From Bradyrhizobium lablabi (lineage in GTDB: Bacteria > Pseudomonadota > Alphaproteobacteria > Rhizobiales > Xanthobacteraceae), in assembly GCF_018131005.1 (NCBI RefSeq), contig NZ_JAFCJK010000009.1, forward strand, positions 1 through 64,000: 64,000 bases of DNA. The letters run 5' to 3'. How positions within the stretch are numbered: position 1 is the stretch's first letter; each line of letters starts with the position of its first letter. The notes beneath the pieces are model-generated. The model searched no databases. It had not been told where the DNA came from and was given only the letters and a program-made list of their open reading frames with translations. This document shows positions 1-9,396 of the stretch, piece after piece. The position numbers and the translations under genes are program-made.

Positions 1-93
1 CTCCGAATCGTAGGAGCCTCAAACGGCGCCCACACCTTGGCACTCTCGCGCCGGTGGAGGAGCCGTCCACAGCATCAATAGCGGACTTCACCT

Positions 94-1581
94 TTAGCCC
101 ACCAATTCAAAGTCCGGCAGCTTGAACGTCTTGTTGTTCAACGCCTCCATGGGTCCGTAGCACCGCATCGCCGGTAGTGGGCGCTTTCCCGCTGTTGGTA
201 TCCAGTTGGCTTCCAGGCCGTCGGGGGCTTTTGGCCCGGTGTAGATGGTCACGCCGCCATCAGGGTTCTTCTTCATCTTATCGAGGTCGAACGACGACAA
301 CGTTGTTCGGTTCGAATTGCTGTAGATGAACGAGCATGTGGCGCGGTCATACACCGTCAGCGCCCAGAACTGCCTGACGGGCATATCCTTGGGCACGTCG
401 ATTTTATACGTCTTGCCCGCTTCCAGCCGCTTCCCGTTATTGTCAGCGAGCGCCATGAAATACTGCGTACCCGGATTGTCCGTCAGCATTTTCGGCATAT
501 AGGTGCACCAGAAATATTCGGCAGCGCGCTCGATGAGGTCGATCCGGTCGTCGTAAGTGAACGTGAAGGTCCGATTGTCATCTGTCTGGAGCAGCGAGGC
601 GTAGTGCCGGTCTGGCCAATAGAGCTTGTTGGCGGGAAAATTGTCATACCACGATTGCGTGAAGTACCAGGCATCGATCGCGGCCTGCCGCATCGCGCGC
701 TTGGCGGTCGCGTCCGGCGCAAACGGTTTGCCTTTCTCGATGCCGAGCGACTTGATCATGCCCATCATGACCTTGTCGTGCTCCTTTACGGGTTCGACAC
801 TCACGATGGCGTGCATGTCCTCGAAGAGCCGCTCGTCATAAAACGGCAGAGTGGGATAGCGCTCATTTGCCGGATCAACGAATTTCTGCTGCGGCGGATT
901 TCCTGCCTCGGAGAGGTAATACATTCGCAGGCGCTTCGCATATTGGTACGCATCAGTCGTCGTCTTGCCCGGTGCTGGAATGGAGCGGAAAGCGAAGGCG
1001 ACGCGATAATTCGGCGAGGGAACGTGGATGTAACCGTTCGGGACGTTTCCCTTGAAGTCGGGAGGCGTGAAAAGCAACTTTCCGCCCTGTCCCTTGTCGA
1101 GACCGGTAGGACCGACGTCGGCGATAGTGAGTTGCCACGCATCGACAACTTGCCCGTAGAGACTGCCGTCGGGTCCAGCCACCGGAAGTTCAAGCACGGC
1201 CGGTCCCTTGCGGAGATCCGTGAACGCGGTGATGTAAGGGGTCGTGCTGTTCGCTGTGATAGCTTCCAGCTTCGGTGTCGCGGTCGCCGAATAGGCAATG
1301 ATGTCATTGTCCTTCATTCCGAGATCGGCGAAAGCCGCGCGTCGGAACGCATAAATCGCACTGGCCTGCATGCACCACAGAACACCCTCGAAGGCACGCT
1401 GATATTTGATTTGATAGTCGAAATCCTTGATCGAGCAGGTTGAGCCCGGCGGGGGCTGGCCTCCAAGCGGCTCGCGCCCATCTTGGGCCATGGCCGATGC
1501 AACGAACCCGGTTTGCGAAGCCGCATAGATAGAGGCGAGCGCTCCGGTAGCGGTTGGCAGGAAGAACTCTCGGCGGTTCAT
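94..1581 (-). CDS. Tat-exported DUF1254/DUF1214 domain protein
   Basis: 495 residues. The N-terminus MNRREFFLP followed by a hydrophobic alanine-rich stretch ending near ASAMAQ (about residue 33) is a twin-arginine type signal, so the mature protein should be periplasmic. Residues ~55-220 match the DUF1254 pattern (TPYITAFTDLRKGP, then DAWQ and DVGP blocks, then GYIHVPSPNYR) and residues ~370-485 the DUF1214 pattern (VPKDMPVRQFWALTVYDR and a C-terminal NWIPT block). Proteins with this pair of domains are common in rhizobia, often as paralogues; no enzymatic reaction is established. Nothing nearby suggests an operon: the first 93 bases of the window hold no gene, and the upstream side faces phage debris. 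Confidence 0.9.
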   Translation of the reverse strand: MNRREFFLPTATGALASIYAASQTGFVASAMAQDGREPLGGQPPPGSTCSIKDFDYQIKYQRAFEGVLWCMQASAIYAFRRAAFADLGMKDNDIIAYSATATPKLEAITANSTTPYITAFTDLRKGPAVLELPVAGPDGSLYGQVVDAWQLTIADVGPTGLDKGQGGKLLFTPPDFKGNVPNGYIHVPSPNYRVAFAFRSIPAPGKTTTDAYQYAKRLRMYYLSEAGNPPQQKFVDPANERYPTLPFYDERLFEDMHAIVSVEPVKEHDKVMMGMIKSLGIEKGKPFAPDATAKRAMRQAAIDAWYFTQSWYDNFPANKLYWPDRHYASLLQTDDNRTFTFTYDDRIDLIERAAEYFWCTYMPKMLTDNPGTQYFMALADNNGKRLEAGKTYKIDVPKDMPVRQFWALTVYDRATCSFIYSNSNRTTLSSFDLDKMKKNPDGGVTIYTGPKAPDGLEANWIPTAGKRPLPAMRCYGPMEALNNKTFKLPDFELVG

Positions 1582-1774
1582 GGCATTACTCCAAGACTGT
1601 TCGGGAACTCGGTAGTAAACAGTATGGCGAACCGCGCGAAGGTTGTCCTGCGACTAATGCGTGCAGCCGTCCGCTCTGGGTCATTCGCGACCGAGTTGGC
1701 CATCGGCAAGTCCCGGCATGGTCCGCTATGCCGCCGAAAGCGGAAGTGAGCTATCCTGCGGCGACGCAGCAGGA

Positions 1775-2290
1775 ATGACGCTGATGACCGAGACTATCGC
1801 GCCCGTCGCCCAGCCTGTCCCTCGACCGCGATCCAGAAAGCCCGCGACTGTTAGCGCGTCAGCACTGGCGCAGCATCTCGATTGCAGCCGGACCTATATC
1901 GACAAGCTCGAAGCCGAAGGCGTGATCCAGCGGCAAAGTGACGGTTTCGATCTCGATGCGGCGCGGGTGGCTTACCTCCGCTTCCTGCGGCGCGAGCGGC
2001 GGCAGTCGCCGCGCAGCGAGGCAGACGCCGAGCATGCAAAAGCAAAGGCGGCGTTGCTTCGCCTCCGCATCGCCGAGAAGCAGCGCGAGTTGGTGCCCCG
2101 GGCCGATTTTGATGCGGTCATCGATGGCATTGCCGGGGTCGTTCTCACGCACCTAAGCGGCATGGCGGCGCGGTGCTCCAACGATCTGGCGGTGCGGCGC
2201 AAGATCGACGCTGTGGTGCATGAGGTCCGCAAAGAAATGGCGAAAGTCGCCCTTGAGATGGTCGACAAGAACGGCGAGCCGCCGCTCAGC
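1775..2290 (+). pseudogene. Phage terminase small subunit-like (Nu1-type) remnant
   Basis: The frame beginning at ATG 1775 (or ATG 1784) encodes an N-terminal winged-helix-like block (SASALAQHLDCSRTYIDKLE, residues ~26-45 from 1784), then a helical charged region (AKAALLRLRIAEKQREL) and a tail ending in GEPPLS. This is the layout of phage DNA-packaging Nu1-like small terminase subunits and of related proteins common in Bradyrhizobium prophage scars. The recognisable protein stops near 2290; beyond this the frame stays open to 2713 only by reading the antisense of an integrase fragment. No large terminase, portal or capsid gene follows, so it is an isolated, probably non-functional relic. The exact junction is my estimate. 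Confidence 0.6.
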
Positions 2291-2632
2291 TTGCGCGGCC
2301 TTCTCGGCCTGTTTCTGCGAAAGCAGCGCGACAAGCTCGGCCGGGTCCATCGCCTTCATGGCGTAGACCTTGCTGCGCGCGACATCGACGCCGAAGGCTG
2401 GGCTGTAGTCTCCGATCTTGGTCGAGCACTGCTTGCCGGTCGTGGGATGGGTGAATTTGAAGTTGAAGGCCGTCACGCCGGACGCGGTGCGGCTGATGTA
2501 CAGGCCCGGGGCTTTGCGGTCGTACACCTTGTCGCGCTGATCGACCCGCTTCTCGCACATGCGGTCGGTCAAGATGATTGCGGAATTGCGGCCCCGCTTG
2601 GCGGGCTCGGTGGTCGTGGTAGTATCGGTCAT
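2286..2632 (-). pseudogene. Tyrosine integrase N-terminal fragment (arm-binding DUF4102-like)
   Basis: About 115 residues from ATG 2632 match the N-terminal arm-type DNA-binding domain of P4-like integrases: ILTDRMCEKRV, then DRKAPGLYISRTASGVTAFN, then KIGDYSPAFGVDVARSKV. This is the usual 'PGL...SG...G.YP.....AR' pattern. The core-binding and catalytic domains (R-H-R-Y) are missing: after about 2287 the frame runs into the antisense of the convergent terminase fragment. The two fragments abut tail to tail with no spacer, which suggests a deletion fused two ends of a former prophage or integrative element. Confidence 0.65.
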
Positions 2633-3316
2633 GGTTTCAGGCTCCGTGAGGGTTTGAGATCATGGGCTCGGCTTTGGGCCTCTCAGTCCTTGGAGGGTCG
2701 CGAGAGGCTTTAGGGCCGGGCCCTAGATTTGGCGAAACGCACGGAAACGCCCTGCAACAGGCTACGCGAAAACTGCTTGTTTTGAAGGGTTTTGTTGGTT
2801 TCGGCGTGTTTCACCGGGCTTCAAAATATAGCCCACACGACTTCGCCGTCCGCCTTGTGCGTGCTCGTCAGTCGGGCAATCGGCGTCCACCGCATCTCAC
2901 CCAACACCCGTGACGATCGCGAAGCGCCCCTCGATCGGGTGAGACGGACAGGTTATTAAACTGATTTGCACTTCTGAAAAACAGAAATGTCTTTCGTGTC
3001 CGGACTTGCCTCGTCGGGCAAATCAGTGATTGAGCCTGGACGGCTCCAGTGGAGCCCGCGTTGCCCCGTGCAATCGGTGGATTACGCTTGGCCCAGAACT
3101 GTGTACTCACAAATCTGATGGCGTGACGCGACGAAGCGCATGTCCGCTTTGGTCACAAAGCGGCAGAGGTCGAGTGGCGGAGCAATTGTCAGAAGGCGTA
3201 GTATCGCAAAATAGTAAGGCAGCCCCGTTGATCTTGCTCACTATTCCAGTTGAATTGTGGTCGTGGATCCAGATTATTCTTCCGCCCAAGCGGCGGAACG
3301 GTGACGGAGGTCCAGC
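2633..3316. other. Intergenic stretch, no gene supported
   Basis: Between the integrase fragment and the cyclase gene I see no reading frame with a recognisable protein, signal peptide or convincing ribosome-binding site. It probably contains the cyclase promoter and further decayed element DNA. AATAGT near 3211 and ACTATT near 3240 form a short inverted pair of unknown meaning. Confidence 0.5.
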
Positions 3317-5305
3317 ATGCGCGACGTATCGGGCGTCTACCAGAATGCCCGCACGCGCGTGGTGCGGCTCAGTGCTGTCATGTCGGGGTTGTTCGTCCTT
3401 CTCAGCATTCCCGTGCTGATCTTCATCCTGGCCTATAACTACCGGCAGAACGCAGCCGCGATCAATGCGACCTTGAACGACGTGGTCACCAAGACAAAAC
3501 AAGTCGGCATCGAGGACGCGGAGAACCTGATCAATCCGGTCGCGGCTACGTTAAGGTTGATCGCGGCCGCCGCGGCAGAAAACCCGGAGCAATTTCGGAA
3601 TGAAACGAGCCGGGATATGCTCTACCAGGCGCTCACCTCGGCGCCGCAGGTGGATGCGGCCTTCGTCAGCTTCGAGGACGGCTTTCATCGGGTCGTGACA
3701 CGGATGGACGACGACCGCAGGCGTTCCGATCCGAACATCCCAGTGTCTGCCAACTGGCATTCCAGCTACATCGACGCCTTCGCAGGGCAACCGCGACGAC
3801 TCCGGCATCGCACCTTCTACGATACCTGGCCGCATGTCGTGGGGGCATATGACGTGGAGACGATCGAGGACATCAGAACTCTTGCGGGCTACCAAGCGGC
3901 AAAGGCGACCCGATCCCTGATCGTTGAGGGACCTTGGCCCAATCCGGACACCGGCTACCCGGTCATTACTCTCAGGTACCCAATCATCAATGACGAGACC
4001 TTCATCGGCTGCGCCTCGGCCAATATCACGCTCGACGTGCTGTCCCGGTTTCTCACCACTCATCGCGCGAGTTCGCACAGCACCACGATCATCGCCGACC
4101 CGACGAAGGGTACGATCATTGCGTATCCCGACCCCAAGAAAACGGTGCGACGAGAGAGCAATCGCCTCGAACTCACCACGCTTGACACCATCGCCGACGA
4201 CAACGTGCGCGAAGCCAATCGGCTGCATAGTCAGAACAACAGCGACGATTTCCTGTTCTCCTCGCCTCAGAACGGCGAAGAGATCAGCGCCTCGTTCACC
4301 CGCATTCCCGGCAATTTCGGACAGCCGTGGGAGATCATTATCCTGACACCCACCGATGACTTCGTCGGTACGCTCAAGCGGACCAACCGGCAGATGATCG
4401 TGCTGATCGCAGCCTTGACCGGCATTGAACTGGTGTTGATCTATTTCTTCGCGCGACGCTTGTCTCGGCCGATCGAAAACATATCGCGGGAACTTCGATC
4501 AGTCGAAGACCTTACGTTCTCGCACGCGACACGACCGTCGTCGAAGATCAAGGAGATAAGGGAACTGCAAACGGCATTGTCGCTGTTCGAGACTTCGCTG
4601 CGCTCGTTCTCCTGTTTCGTGCCGCTCGACGTGGTCCGCGAACTGATTAAAACCGGAACGCCGCTGACGCTTGGTGTCGAGCCGCGCTTCATGACCGTGC
4701 TGTTTGCCGATCTGCAGGATTTTTCCAGTCTGGCCGAGCAGATGACGCCAAACGATCTGCTCGCGCAATTGTCGGTCTACTTCGAGACCGTCTCGCAGGC
4801 GATTGCAGAGGAGCACGGCACAGTCGACAAATTCATCGGCGACGGCGTTATGGCTTTCTGGGGTGCGCCCGCTCGGCGCGATGACCATGTGCTGCGCGCG
4901 TGCTGCGGAGCGCTGCGGTCCGCACGGCGAATGCAGCAGCTCAATGCGGACTGGCGCGCGCAAGGACGGCCACTGCTGCGGCTCCGCATCGGGCTGCATT
5001 GCGCTGAGGTGCTGGTCGGCAACGTGGGTTCAAGCGAGCGCTTGAGCTACACTGTCATGGGCGACGGGGTTAACGTCGCCGCGCGTCTTGAAGGCATCAA
5101 CAAGACTTTCGGAACTACGATCTGCATCAGCGACAGCGTGGTCGAGGCAGTCGGGTCCGACATCGTCGCCAAGCCCATTACGAAGGTTCAAGTCAAGGGT
5201 CGCAAGCACGAATTCATGATTTATGAGCTGTTGGGGATCAGAACCAGCGACGATCCGGAGCTGGCCCCGCCCGAGGGATTCGAAAAACTAGCTGAGATGA
5301 CCTAG
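3317..5305 (+). CDS. Membrane-bound class III adenylate/guanylate cyclase with periplasmic Cache-type sensor
   Basis: 662 residues with a clear GGAGGT ribosome-binding site before ATG 3317. Layout: TM1 ~22-42, a ~300-residue periplasmic segment of double-Cache character, TM2 ~352-372, a HAMP-like linker to ~430, and a class III catalytic domain from ~455. The catalytic domain shows the first metal Asp in LFADLQDFS, lysine and second metal Asp in VDKFIGDGVMAFWGAP, and YTVMGDGVNVAARLE, where the Thr sits at the position that favours ATP in many bacterial enzymes. Known family role: makes a cyclic nucleotide from a nucleoside triphosphate in response to an external ligand. The ligand is unknown, and the gene stands alone, so its effector cannot be inferred from context. 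Confidence 0.92.
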   Translation: MRDVSGVYQNARTRVVRLSAVMSGLFVLLSIPVLIFILAYNYRQNAAAINATLNDVVTKTKQVGIEDAENLINPVAATLRLIAAAAAENPEQFRNETSRDMLYQALTSAPQVDAAFVSFEDGFHRVVTRMDDDRRRSDPNIPVSANWHSSYIDAFAGQPRRLRHRTFYDTWPHVVGAYDVETIEDIRTLAGYQAAKATRSLIVEGPWPNPDTGYPVITLRYPIINDETFIGCASANITLDVLSRFLTTHRASSHSTTIIADPTKGTIIAYPDPKKTVRRESNRLELTTLDTIADDNVREANRLHSQNNSDDFLFSSPQNGEEISASFTRIPGNFGQPWEIIILTPTDDFVGTLKRTNRQMIVLIAALTGIELVLIYFFARRLSRPIENISRELRSVEDLTFSHATRPSSKIKEIRELQTALSLFETSLRSFSCFVPLDVVRELIKTGTPLTLGVEPRFMTVLFADLQDFSSLAEQMTPNDLLAQLSVYFETVSQAIAEEHGTVDKFIGDGVMAFWGAPARRDDHVLRACCGALRSARRMQQLNADWRAQGRPLLRLRIGLHCAEVLVGNVGSSERLSYTVMGDGVNVAARLEGINKTFGTTICISDSVVEAVGSDIVAKPITKVQVKGRKHEFMIYELLGIRTSDDPELAPPEGFEKLAEMT

Positions 5306-5587
5306 GGCGGCGTAGAGCCGATGACAACGCCTATTCCGCTGAAATCCCGATAAGCGGTGCACAAAGCGCCCCATCAATTGGTAGCCCATCTAGGAAGAGG
5401 GAGGTCCGCTTCGGGTCCAACCGCAGATCTCGCACCGCCTGCTCGACCCTCACGCCACGCACTGCGAGGCCTCCGCGGGATCGCGCGCGAATAGGCGCGT
5501 ATTCTGTGCCTGGTTTTTAGCACGGCCAGCAACACGAAAGCTGCGCCAGGTGATTTTACTCATTCATGAGCGCGGTGGCGGCAACAT

Positions 5588-6367
5588 TCAGAAAACCTCC
5601 ATGACGACTTCGCCCAATCCATCAACGGTGAACAGCGCGCGGTCTCCGCTCGCAATTGAAACCGTTGGAATAACGCTGCCCGTGATTACCACCATGCCAG
5701 CTTTTAAATCACGACCACGCTCGGCAAGATGATTGGCAACCCAGGCAAGCGTTGCGTAGGGATCCTCTGCGTTGCCTTCGCCAACCGTTTTGCCACTAAT
5801 GCTGAGCCGACCGGCAATGCCGACAAGGTCTCCGGCCTGAACCGCCTGGGGGTTACCCAGGACTATTCCGCCGTTCCAACAATTCTCGACGATCAACGAC
5901 GAGGCATCGGTGGTGTTGTAGTCCGCGTGCCGGTCCTCGATGAGTTCGAATGCAGGCATCGCGCTCGCGACAGCAGGCGCAACAGCGTCGCGCGTCCAAG
6001 GTGCACCCGGTGCGGGCAAATCAGCTCCGAGTTTCAACGCAATCTCGCTTTCGACACGCAGATTAACGAAATCCGCCGCCCGTAGCTTCGCCGGCGACGT
6101 ATGGATCGTTCGTGCAAAGATCGCTCCGCCGCATGGATGCGTGATGCCCATCAATTTCTGCATCACCTTGGTTGTGGTGGCAATCTTGGCGCCGGCAACG
6201 GGGCCATATACTGGCTCCGCAAGCCGATAATAGACCTCTTGCGCTGCGTAGGCCTCGGCGATGGATGTGGGCCGCAACTCGCTGGGCAGATTGCAAAAGG
6301 TCTGACGCCGCTGTCTCGCATTCCACATCCATCGCGCCATCGAATCCAGGCGATCGTTGTCATCCAT
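5588..6367 (-). CDS. 2-keto-4-pentenoate hydratase / fumarylacetoacetase-fold family protein
   Basis: 259 residues from ATG 6367. The body carries hydratase-family signatures: AYAAQ near residue 40, GAKIATTTKVMQKLMGI, a metal-ligand region around RVESEIALKLG, and AFELIEDRHADY. It ends with GLGEVVMEVF, as in MhpD-type 2-keto-4-pentenoate hydratases. Family members add water to 2-hydroxydienoates in aromatic meta-cleavage or decarboxylate related acids. No other aromatic-degradation gene is adjacent, so the substrate is open. The frame continues upstream to 6556, but that part is a different, broken gene, so I start at 6367. Confidence 0.8.
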   Translation of the reverse strand: MDDNDRLDSMARWMWNARQRRQTFCNLPSELRPTSIAEAYAAQEVYYRLAEPVYGPVAGAKIATTTKVMQKLMGITHPCGGAIFARTIHTSPAKLRAADFVNLRVESEIALKLGADLPAPGAPWTRDAVAPAVASAMPAFELIEDRHADYNTTDASSLIVENCWNGGIVLGNPQAVQAGDLVGIAGRLSISGKTVGEGNAEDPYATLAWVANHLAERGRDLKAGMVVITGSVIPTVSIASGDRALFTVDGLGEVVMEVF

Positions 6368-6372
6368 AGTGC

Positions 6373-6556
6373 TTCTCCGTTGATCCCCGAACGAGATTGG
6401 GCCAGGTGTTGCCAGAGACTCGCGACCATCGCAATCCACGCGTCCGCCCCCTGTGCTTAGGAAGCCAATGATCCCGAACGGCTGCCGCGCTTCCGCCACC
6501 GCAAGCCACGACGCCGCCGCACCACCCAGAACGCAGAGAGATTGTCGCCTTCTCAT
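6373..6556 (-). pseudogene. Broken ABC transporter substrate-binding protein (N-terminal remnant)
   Basis: The ~60 residues upstream of and in frame with the hydratase read MRRRQSLCVLGGAAASW followed by FGIIGFLSTG. This is the characteristic start of the large rhizobial family of substrate-binding proteins that begin MRRREF..LGGAAAW and continue VIGFLS. The remainder (~270 residues) is absent. It is a truncated relic left beside the hydratase gene and is not a true extension of it. Confidence 0.5.
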
Positions 6557-6951
6557 GCCCGCTCCCTAAATATACCTCATAGTAATCGCTCGGATCGGCG
6601 CTTTGGTAGGGCTGAAACAAGCTTCGCAACCACATGAAGATGCTTGCTGATGCCGCCGCGGTTAAGACTCGGAAGTGTCTGGCAGCCCGATCGTTGGTCC
6701 GTTTCTGCTCCAACGTCCGAGGTAGTCGCCACCAATGGAAAGACGGCTCAAGGCCAATTGCGGTCATTCGGGATCACTCGGTCCGGGCTCGCGGTTCAGG
6801 TACTGTCCTCGGAAACTCGAGCCGATCGTGAACTGCGGATGACCGCCGGGCTCGGCGCGGCCCAGGTCCAGACTTCAAGTCGACTTGACACATAGCAATG
6901 CTAGGCATAGCATATCTATGTATTGGCGACCATCGGAGAGGGCGCACAAAC
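6557..6951. other. Intergenic stretch between gene relic and SnoaL-like gene
   Basis: No supported gene. The open frames here lack recognisable domains and ribosome-binding sites. A GGAGAGGG sequence just before 6952 serves the next gene. Confidence 0.5.
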
Positions 6952-7458
6952 ATGCGCAATCGGCGTGACGTACTGGCGCTCGGGTCATTTAGCGCGATAG
7001 GGCTCATCTCATCCCGCAACCCTGCTTTCGCTGCCGGGGACCATCCGCCAGCGGTTAGTTCCGAGGCCGTCGGGAGCTCGCTTCTCGATCGGTATGTGGC
7101 GGCGGTGAATGCGCATGACACCGCCCTCTTCCCGGAACTGTTCACCGAGACCTACATTCAGCATTCAGGGCGAAGCCAATCCGGCCTCGCTGCTCAGATC
7201 GAGAATTATCATCGGATTCTGGCGTCAATGCCGGACCTCCAGTTGCGGGTCGAGGACCGCATCATTGCCGGCGACAAGGTGGTCGCACGCAGTACGTATT
7301 CGGCAACTCACACGCAAACGATCCGGGACATTCCGCCAACGGGCAAAGCCTTCACATTCAGGACCATTGATATTTGGCGCATCGAAGACGGCAAGTTCGC
7401 CGAGCACTGGGACCTTACAGACATCGCGGACGCGCTGAACAAACTGCGCGGCGGGTAG
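6952..7458 (+). CDS. Exported SnoaL/NTF2-like ester cyclase-family protein
   Basis: 168 residues from ATG 6952, which has GGAGAGGG upstream; an earlier in-frame ATG at 6898 lacks a ribosome-binding site and would push the signal peptide inward. The N-terminus MRNRRDVLALGSFSAIGL with an A-rich cleavage region (PAFAAG, ~residue 28) looks like a Tat-type signal. The mature part is a SnoaL-like cone fold: YVAAVNAHDTALFPELF, then YIQHSG, then MPDLQLRVEDRI and TGKAFTFRTIDIWRIEDGK. SnoaL-like proteins range from polyketide cyclases to uncharacterised hydrolase-like proteins; no substrate can be assigned. Confidence 0.8.
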   Translation: MRNRRDVLALGSFSAIGLISSRNPAFAAGDHPPAVSSEAVGSSLLDRYVAAVNAHDTALFPELFTETYIQHSGRSQSGLAAQIENYHRILASMPDLQLRVEDRIIAGDKVVARSTYSATHTQTIRDIPPTGKAFTFRTIDIWRIEDGKFAEHWDLTDIADALNKLRGG

Positions 7459-7561
7459 TTGGGCAGTCGCGTCGCGCTTCAGACGGAGGCCACTCTTGTT
7501 TGGGCAGGTGCATTTTCCCCAAACTTGACTGCTCGAGAGGTGAGGCATAGCGTTCAAAAAC

Positions 7562-7906
7562 ATGGAAGGAGAAATGCTCAAAGGCCACCTTGACTTGATC
7601 ATGCTGGCCACTCTGGCGGCCGGTCCGGCCCATGGCTACGCCGTAATCGAGGCGATCAAGCGCAAGAGCGGGCAAGCCTTCGATCTGCCGGAAGGAACGA
7701 TTTATCCGGCGCTTCATCGTCTCGAGCAAACAGGTCTCCTTTCCAGTCACTGGACGACGGCCGAATCCGGACGAAAGCGGAGGGTGTATGCCTTGACCCG
7801 CCGCGGCCGTCGCGTGTTGGCCGAGCGGTGCGCAGTCTGGGAGCGATTTTCCGTTGCAATCGATGGGCTTCTGGAAGGAACGGAGCCATGCAAGAGTCCG
7901 GCATGA
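7562..7906 (+). CDS. PadR family transcriptional regulator
   Basis: 114 residues. A PadR winged helix fills the protein: HLDLIMLATLAAGPAHGYAV, then FDLPEGTIYPALHRLEQTGL as recognition helix, then RKRRVYALTRRGRRVL as wing. It is of the short (subfamily 2) type with little C-terminal dimer helix. The start could be ATG 7562 or ATG 7574; an AAGGAG lies directly before 7574. Its stop codon overlaps the next gene as ATGA, so the two are translationally coupled. PadR proteins paired with a HAAS-type membrane protein are a known arrangement, usually repressor plus target. Confidence 0.9.
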   Translation: MEGEMLKGHLDLIMLATLAAGPAHGYAVIEAIKRKSGQAFDLPEGTIYPALHRLEQTGLLSSHWTTAESGRKRRVYALTRRGRRVLAERCAVWERFSVAIDGLLEGTEPCKSPA

Positions 7907-8598
7907 TTGAGGCCTATACGGAATCTCTCGCGGGCAAGCTCAATTTCAATCCATCCCTTTCGCAACGTGTGCGGCAGGAGATTCAAGATCACTTGTGGGA
8001 GGCCGCAGCGGCTGACCCTTCGGGCAATGGCCGTGAAGCGGTCCAACACGCCATTGCTAATTTCGGGGATCCGCACGTCATCGCCGCACAGTTTGCGACC
8101 GCGTGGCTCGCCAGACAGACTTGGAAGGTCGGCGTCACCATCATTTTGGTTATCACCAGCGTCTTTGTGGCCATGAAAGCCCGCGTAACTTGGTACGCCG
8201 CGGCGCAATGGATATTGAGCGATCACGTGAGGGCCGTCGCCAAGATCGTTGGTTTGATCGATGCTTGCGCTTTCTATGTGTCGGTCATTTTGGGGATCGC
8301 CGGGTGCGTCTACGTAATCGTCCGCCGTGCGCCTACAACCGCTCTGTGCGCATCGCATTGCAGCAGGCTTCGTCACCTCCTCCTCCTGAGCGCCGTGTCA
8401 GCGGCCGCACTCAGCGTCTCGGTGATCGGTGATGGAGTGCTAACTGCACTGCGGGTGGTTGGAAGAGAATTCACCGTCGAGTTCGTTGTCCCGATCTTTT
8501 CGATAGCCATCGAAATTGTGTGCGCCGGCATTCTCATCTTTAGCGTTCGAAGTATCGTTGTCCGGATGGTGCACACGGCAGCCCTGCTCAAGGCGTAA
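7903..8598 (+). CDS. Membrane protein with N-terminal HAAS/permease-prefix-like domain
   Basis: 231 residues from ATG 7903, overlapping the padR-like stop by four bases (an upstream ATG at 7888 is also possible). Residues ~1-70 (YTESLAGKLNFNPSL, then RVRQEIQDHLWEA and AIANFGDPHVIAAQFA) match the soluble helical domain found in DUF1700/HAAS-type proteins next to PadR regulators. Four hydrophobic segments follow (~75-95, 115-145, 165-185, 200-225). Probable role: membrane partner whose level is set by the PadR protein. The precise function is unknown. Confidence 0.75.
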   Translation: MIEAYTESLAGKLNFNPSLSQRVRQEIQDHLWEAAAADPSGNGREAVQHAIANFGDPHVIAAQFATAWLARQTWKVGVTIILVITSVFVAMKARVTWYAAAQWILSDHVRAVAKIVGLIDACAFYVSVILGIAGCVYVIVRRAPTTALCASHCSRLRHLLLLSAVSAAALSVSVIGDGVLTALRVVGREFTVEFVVPIFSIAIEIVCAGILIFSVRSIVVRMVHTAALLKA

Positions 8599-9117
8599 CA
8601 TCGACTTCTCCTGTGGACGCCTGACGGCAGCTCAGGCGCAAAAATGCTAAACACTCGAACCGAGCACACTGCGGATCGTTGCGAAGCTCTCCGAGAATGA
8701 TGCCTTTGCCCGATACCAACTCGGCTGCAGGCTCCCAGGTAGAGAAATATCTTCAGCGTCTTGGAATCGATCGGCCTCTTTTATAGCTCCGTCGACCCGC
8801 GCGTTCATTATCACCATCTGATTTGCAGCTGCATCGCCTCCCTGCGAGCGGTCATAGAGCGTTGCTTCGACTATTACCGGTGCGTCGATGTCGGTCGGAA
8901 CATTCTCAAAAATGATGCCTCATTCTGTGAAAGGGGAACACGCAAGTGCGCGAGTGGTCGCGACAAAAAGCTAAACAAGCACCCATGCACGCAGACCATC
9001 GGCAAGCCAGTCGTTCATCATCGCACGATGGTGACAACTCTCGGTGATGTCCGCAAGCGGCGATCGATCCCGAGAGACGAGGCCGAAATCCGACCATTCG
9101 GGTCTATCTTCAGATAC
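8599..9117. other. Intergenic stretch, no gene supported
   Basis: A 247-codon plus-strand frame starts at 8761, but it is cysteine/histidine-rich with no domain-like pattern and overlaps a better-supported secreted protein on the other strand. I see no repeat or RNA gene in this gap. Confidence 0.4.
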
Positions 9118-9396
9118 TCACCGCAAGCGGTGCCGAAATCTGTGGTGTGGGGCAACGCCAAGCATTGCCCCATAAGCCCTGTAGGGCCCAAACCATGGAG
9201 CCGCGCCGCCTGGCCGTTCCAGGCCCATTCTGCCTGCTGGCGTCAACTCGCAGTCGTTCAGCACACTCCTATCGGGATATTGCGCATCAAACGAAGCCGG
9301 ATTTTGAGTCGCCCACGTCGGGCACTGGGCACTTGCAGAGCTTATCACGCCAATCGACATAATCGCTGCAATAATAATAGTCCTGAATCTAATCAT
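9118..9396 (-). CDS. Small secreted hypothetical protein
   Basis: 92 residues with a good Sec signal peptide (MIRFRTIIIAAIMSIGV...ASA|Q, cleavage near residue 23) and a GGAG 7 bases before ATG 9396. The mature part (PTWATQNPASFDAQYPDR, then TPAGRMGLERPGGAAP, then GPYRAYGAM) resembles small exported proteins I associate with Bradyrhizobium. No function is known. Signal peptide, ribosome-binding site and codon use favour this strand over the overlapping plus-strand frame. Confidence 0.65.
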   Translation of the reverse strand: MIRFRTIIIAAIMSIGVISSASAQCPTWATQNPASFDAQYPDRSVLNDCELTPAGRMGLERPGGAAPWFGPYRAYGAMLGVAPHHRFRHRLR

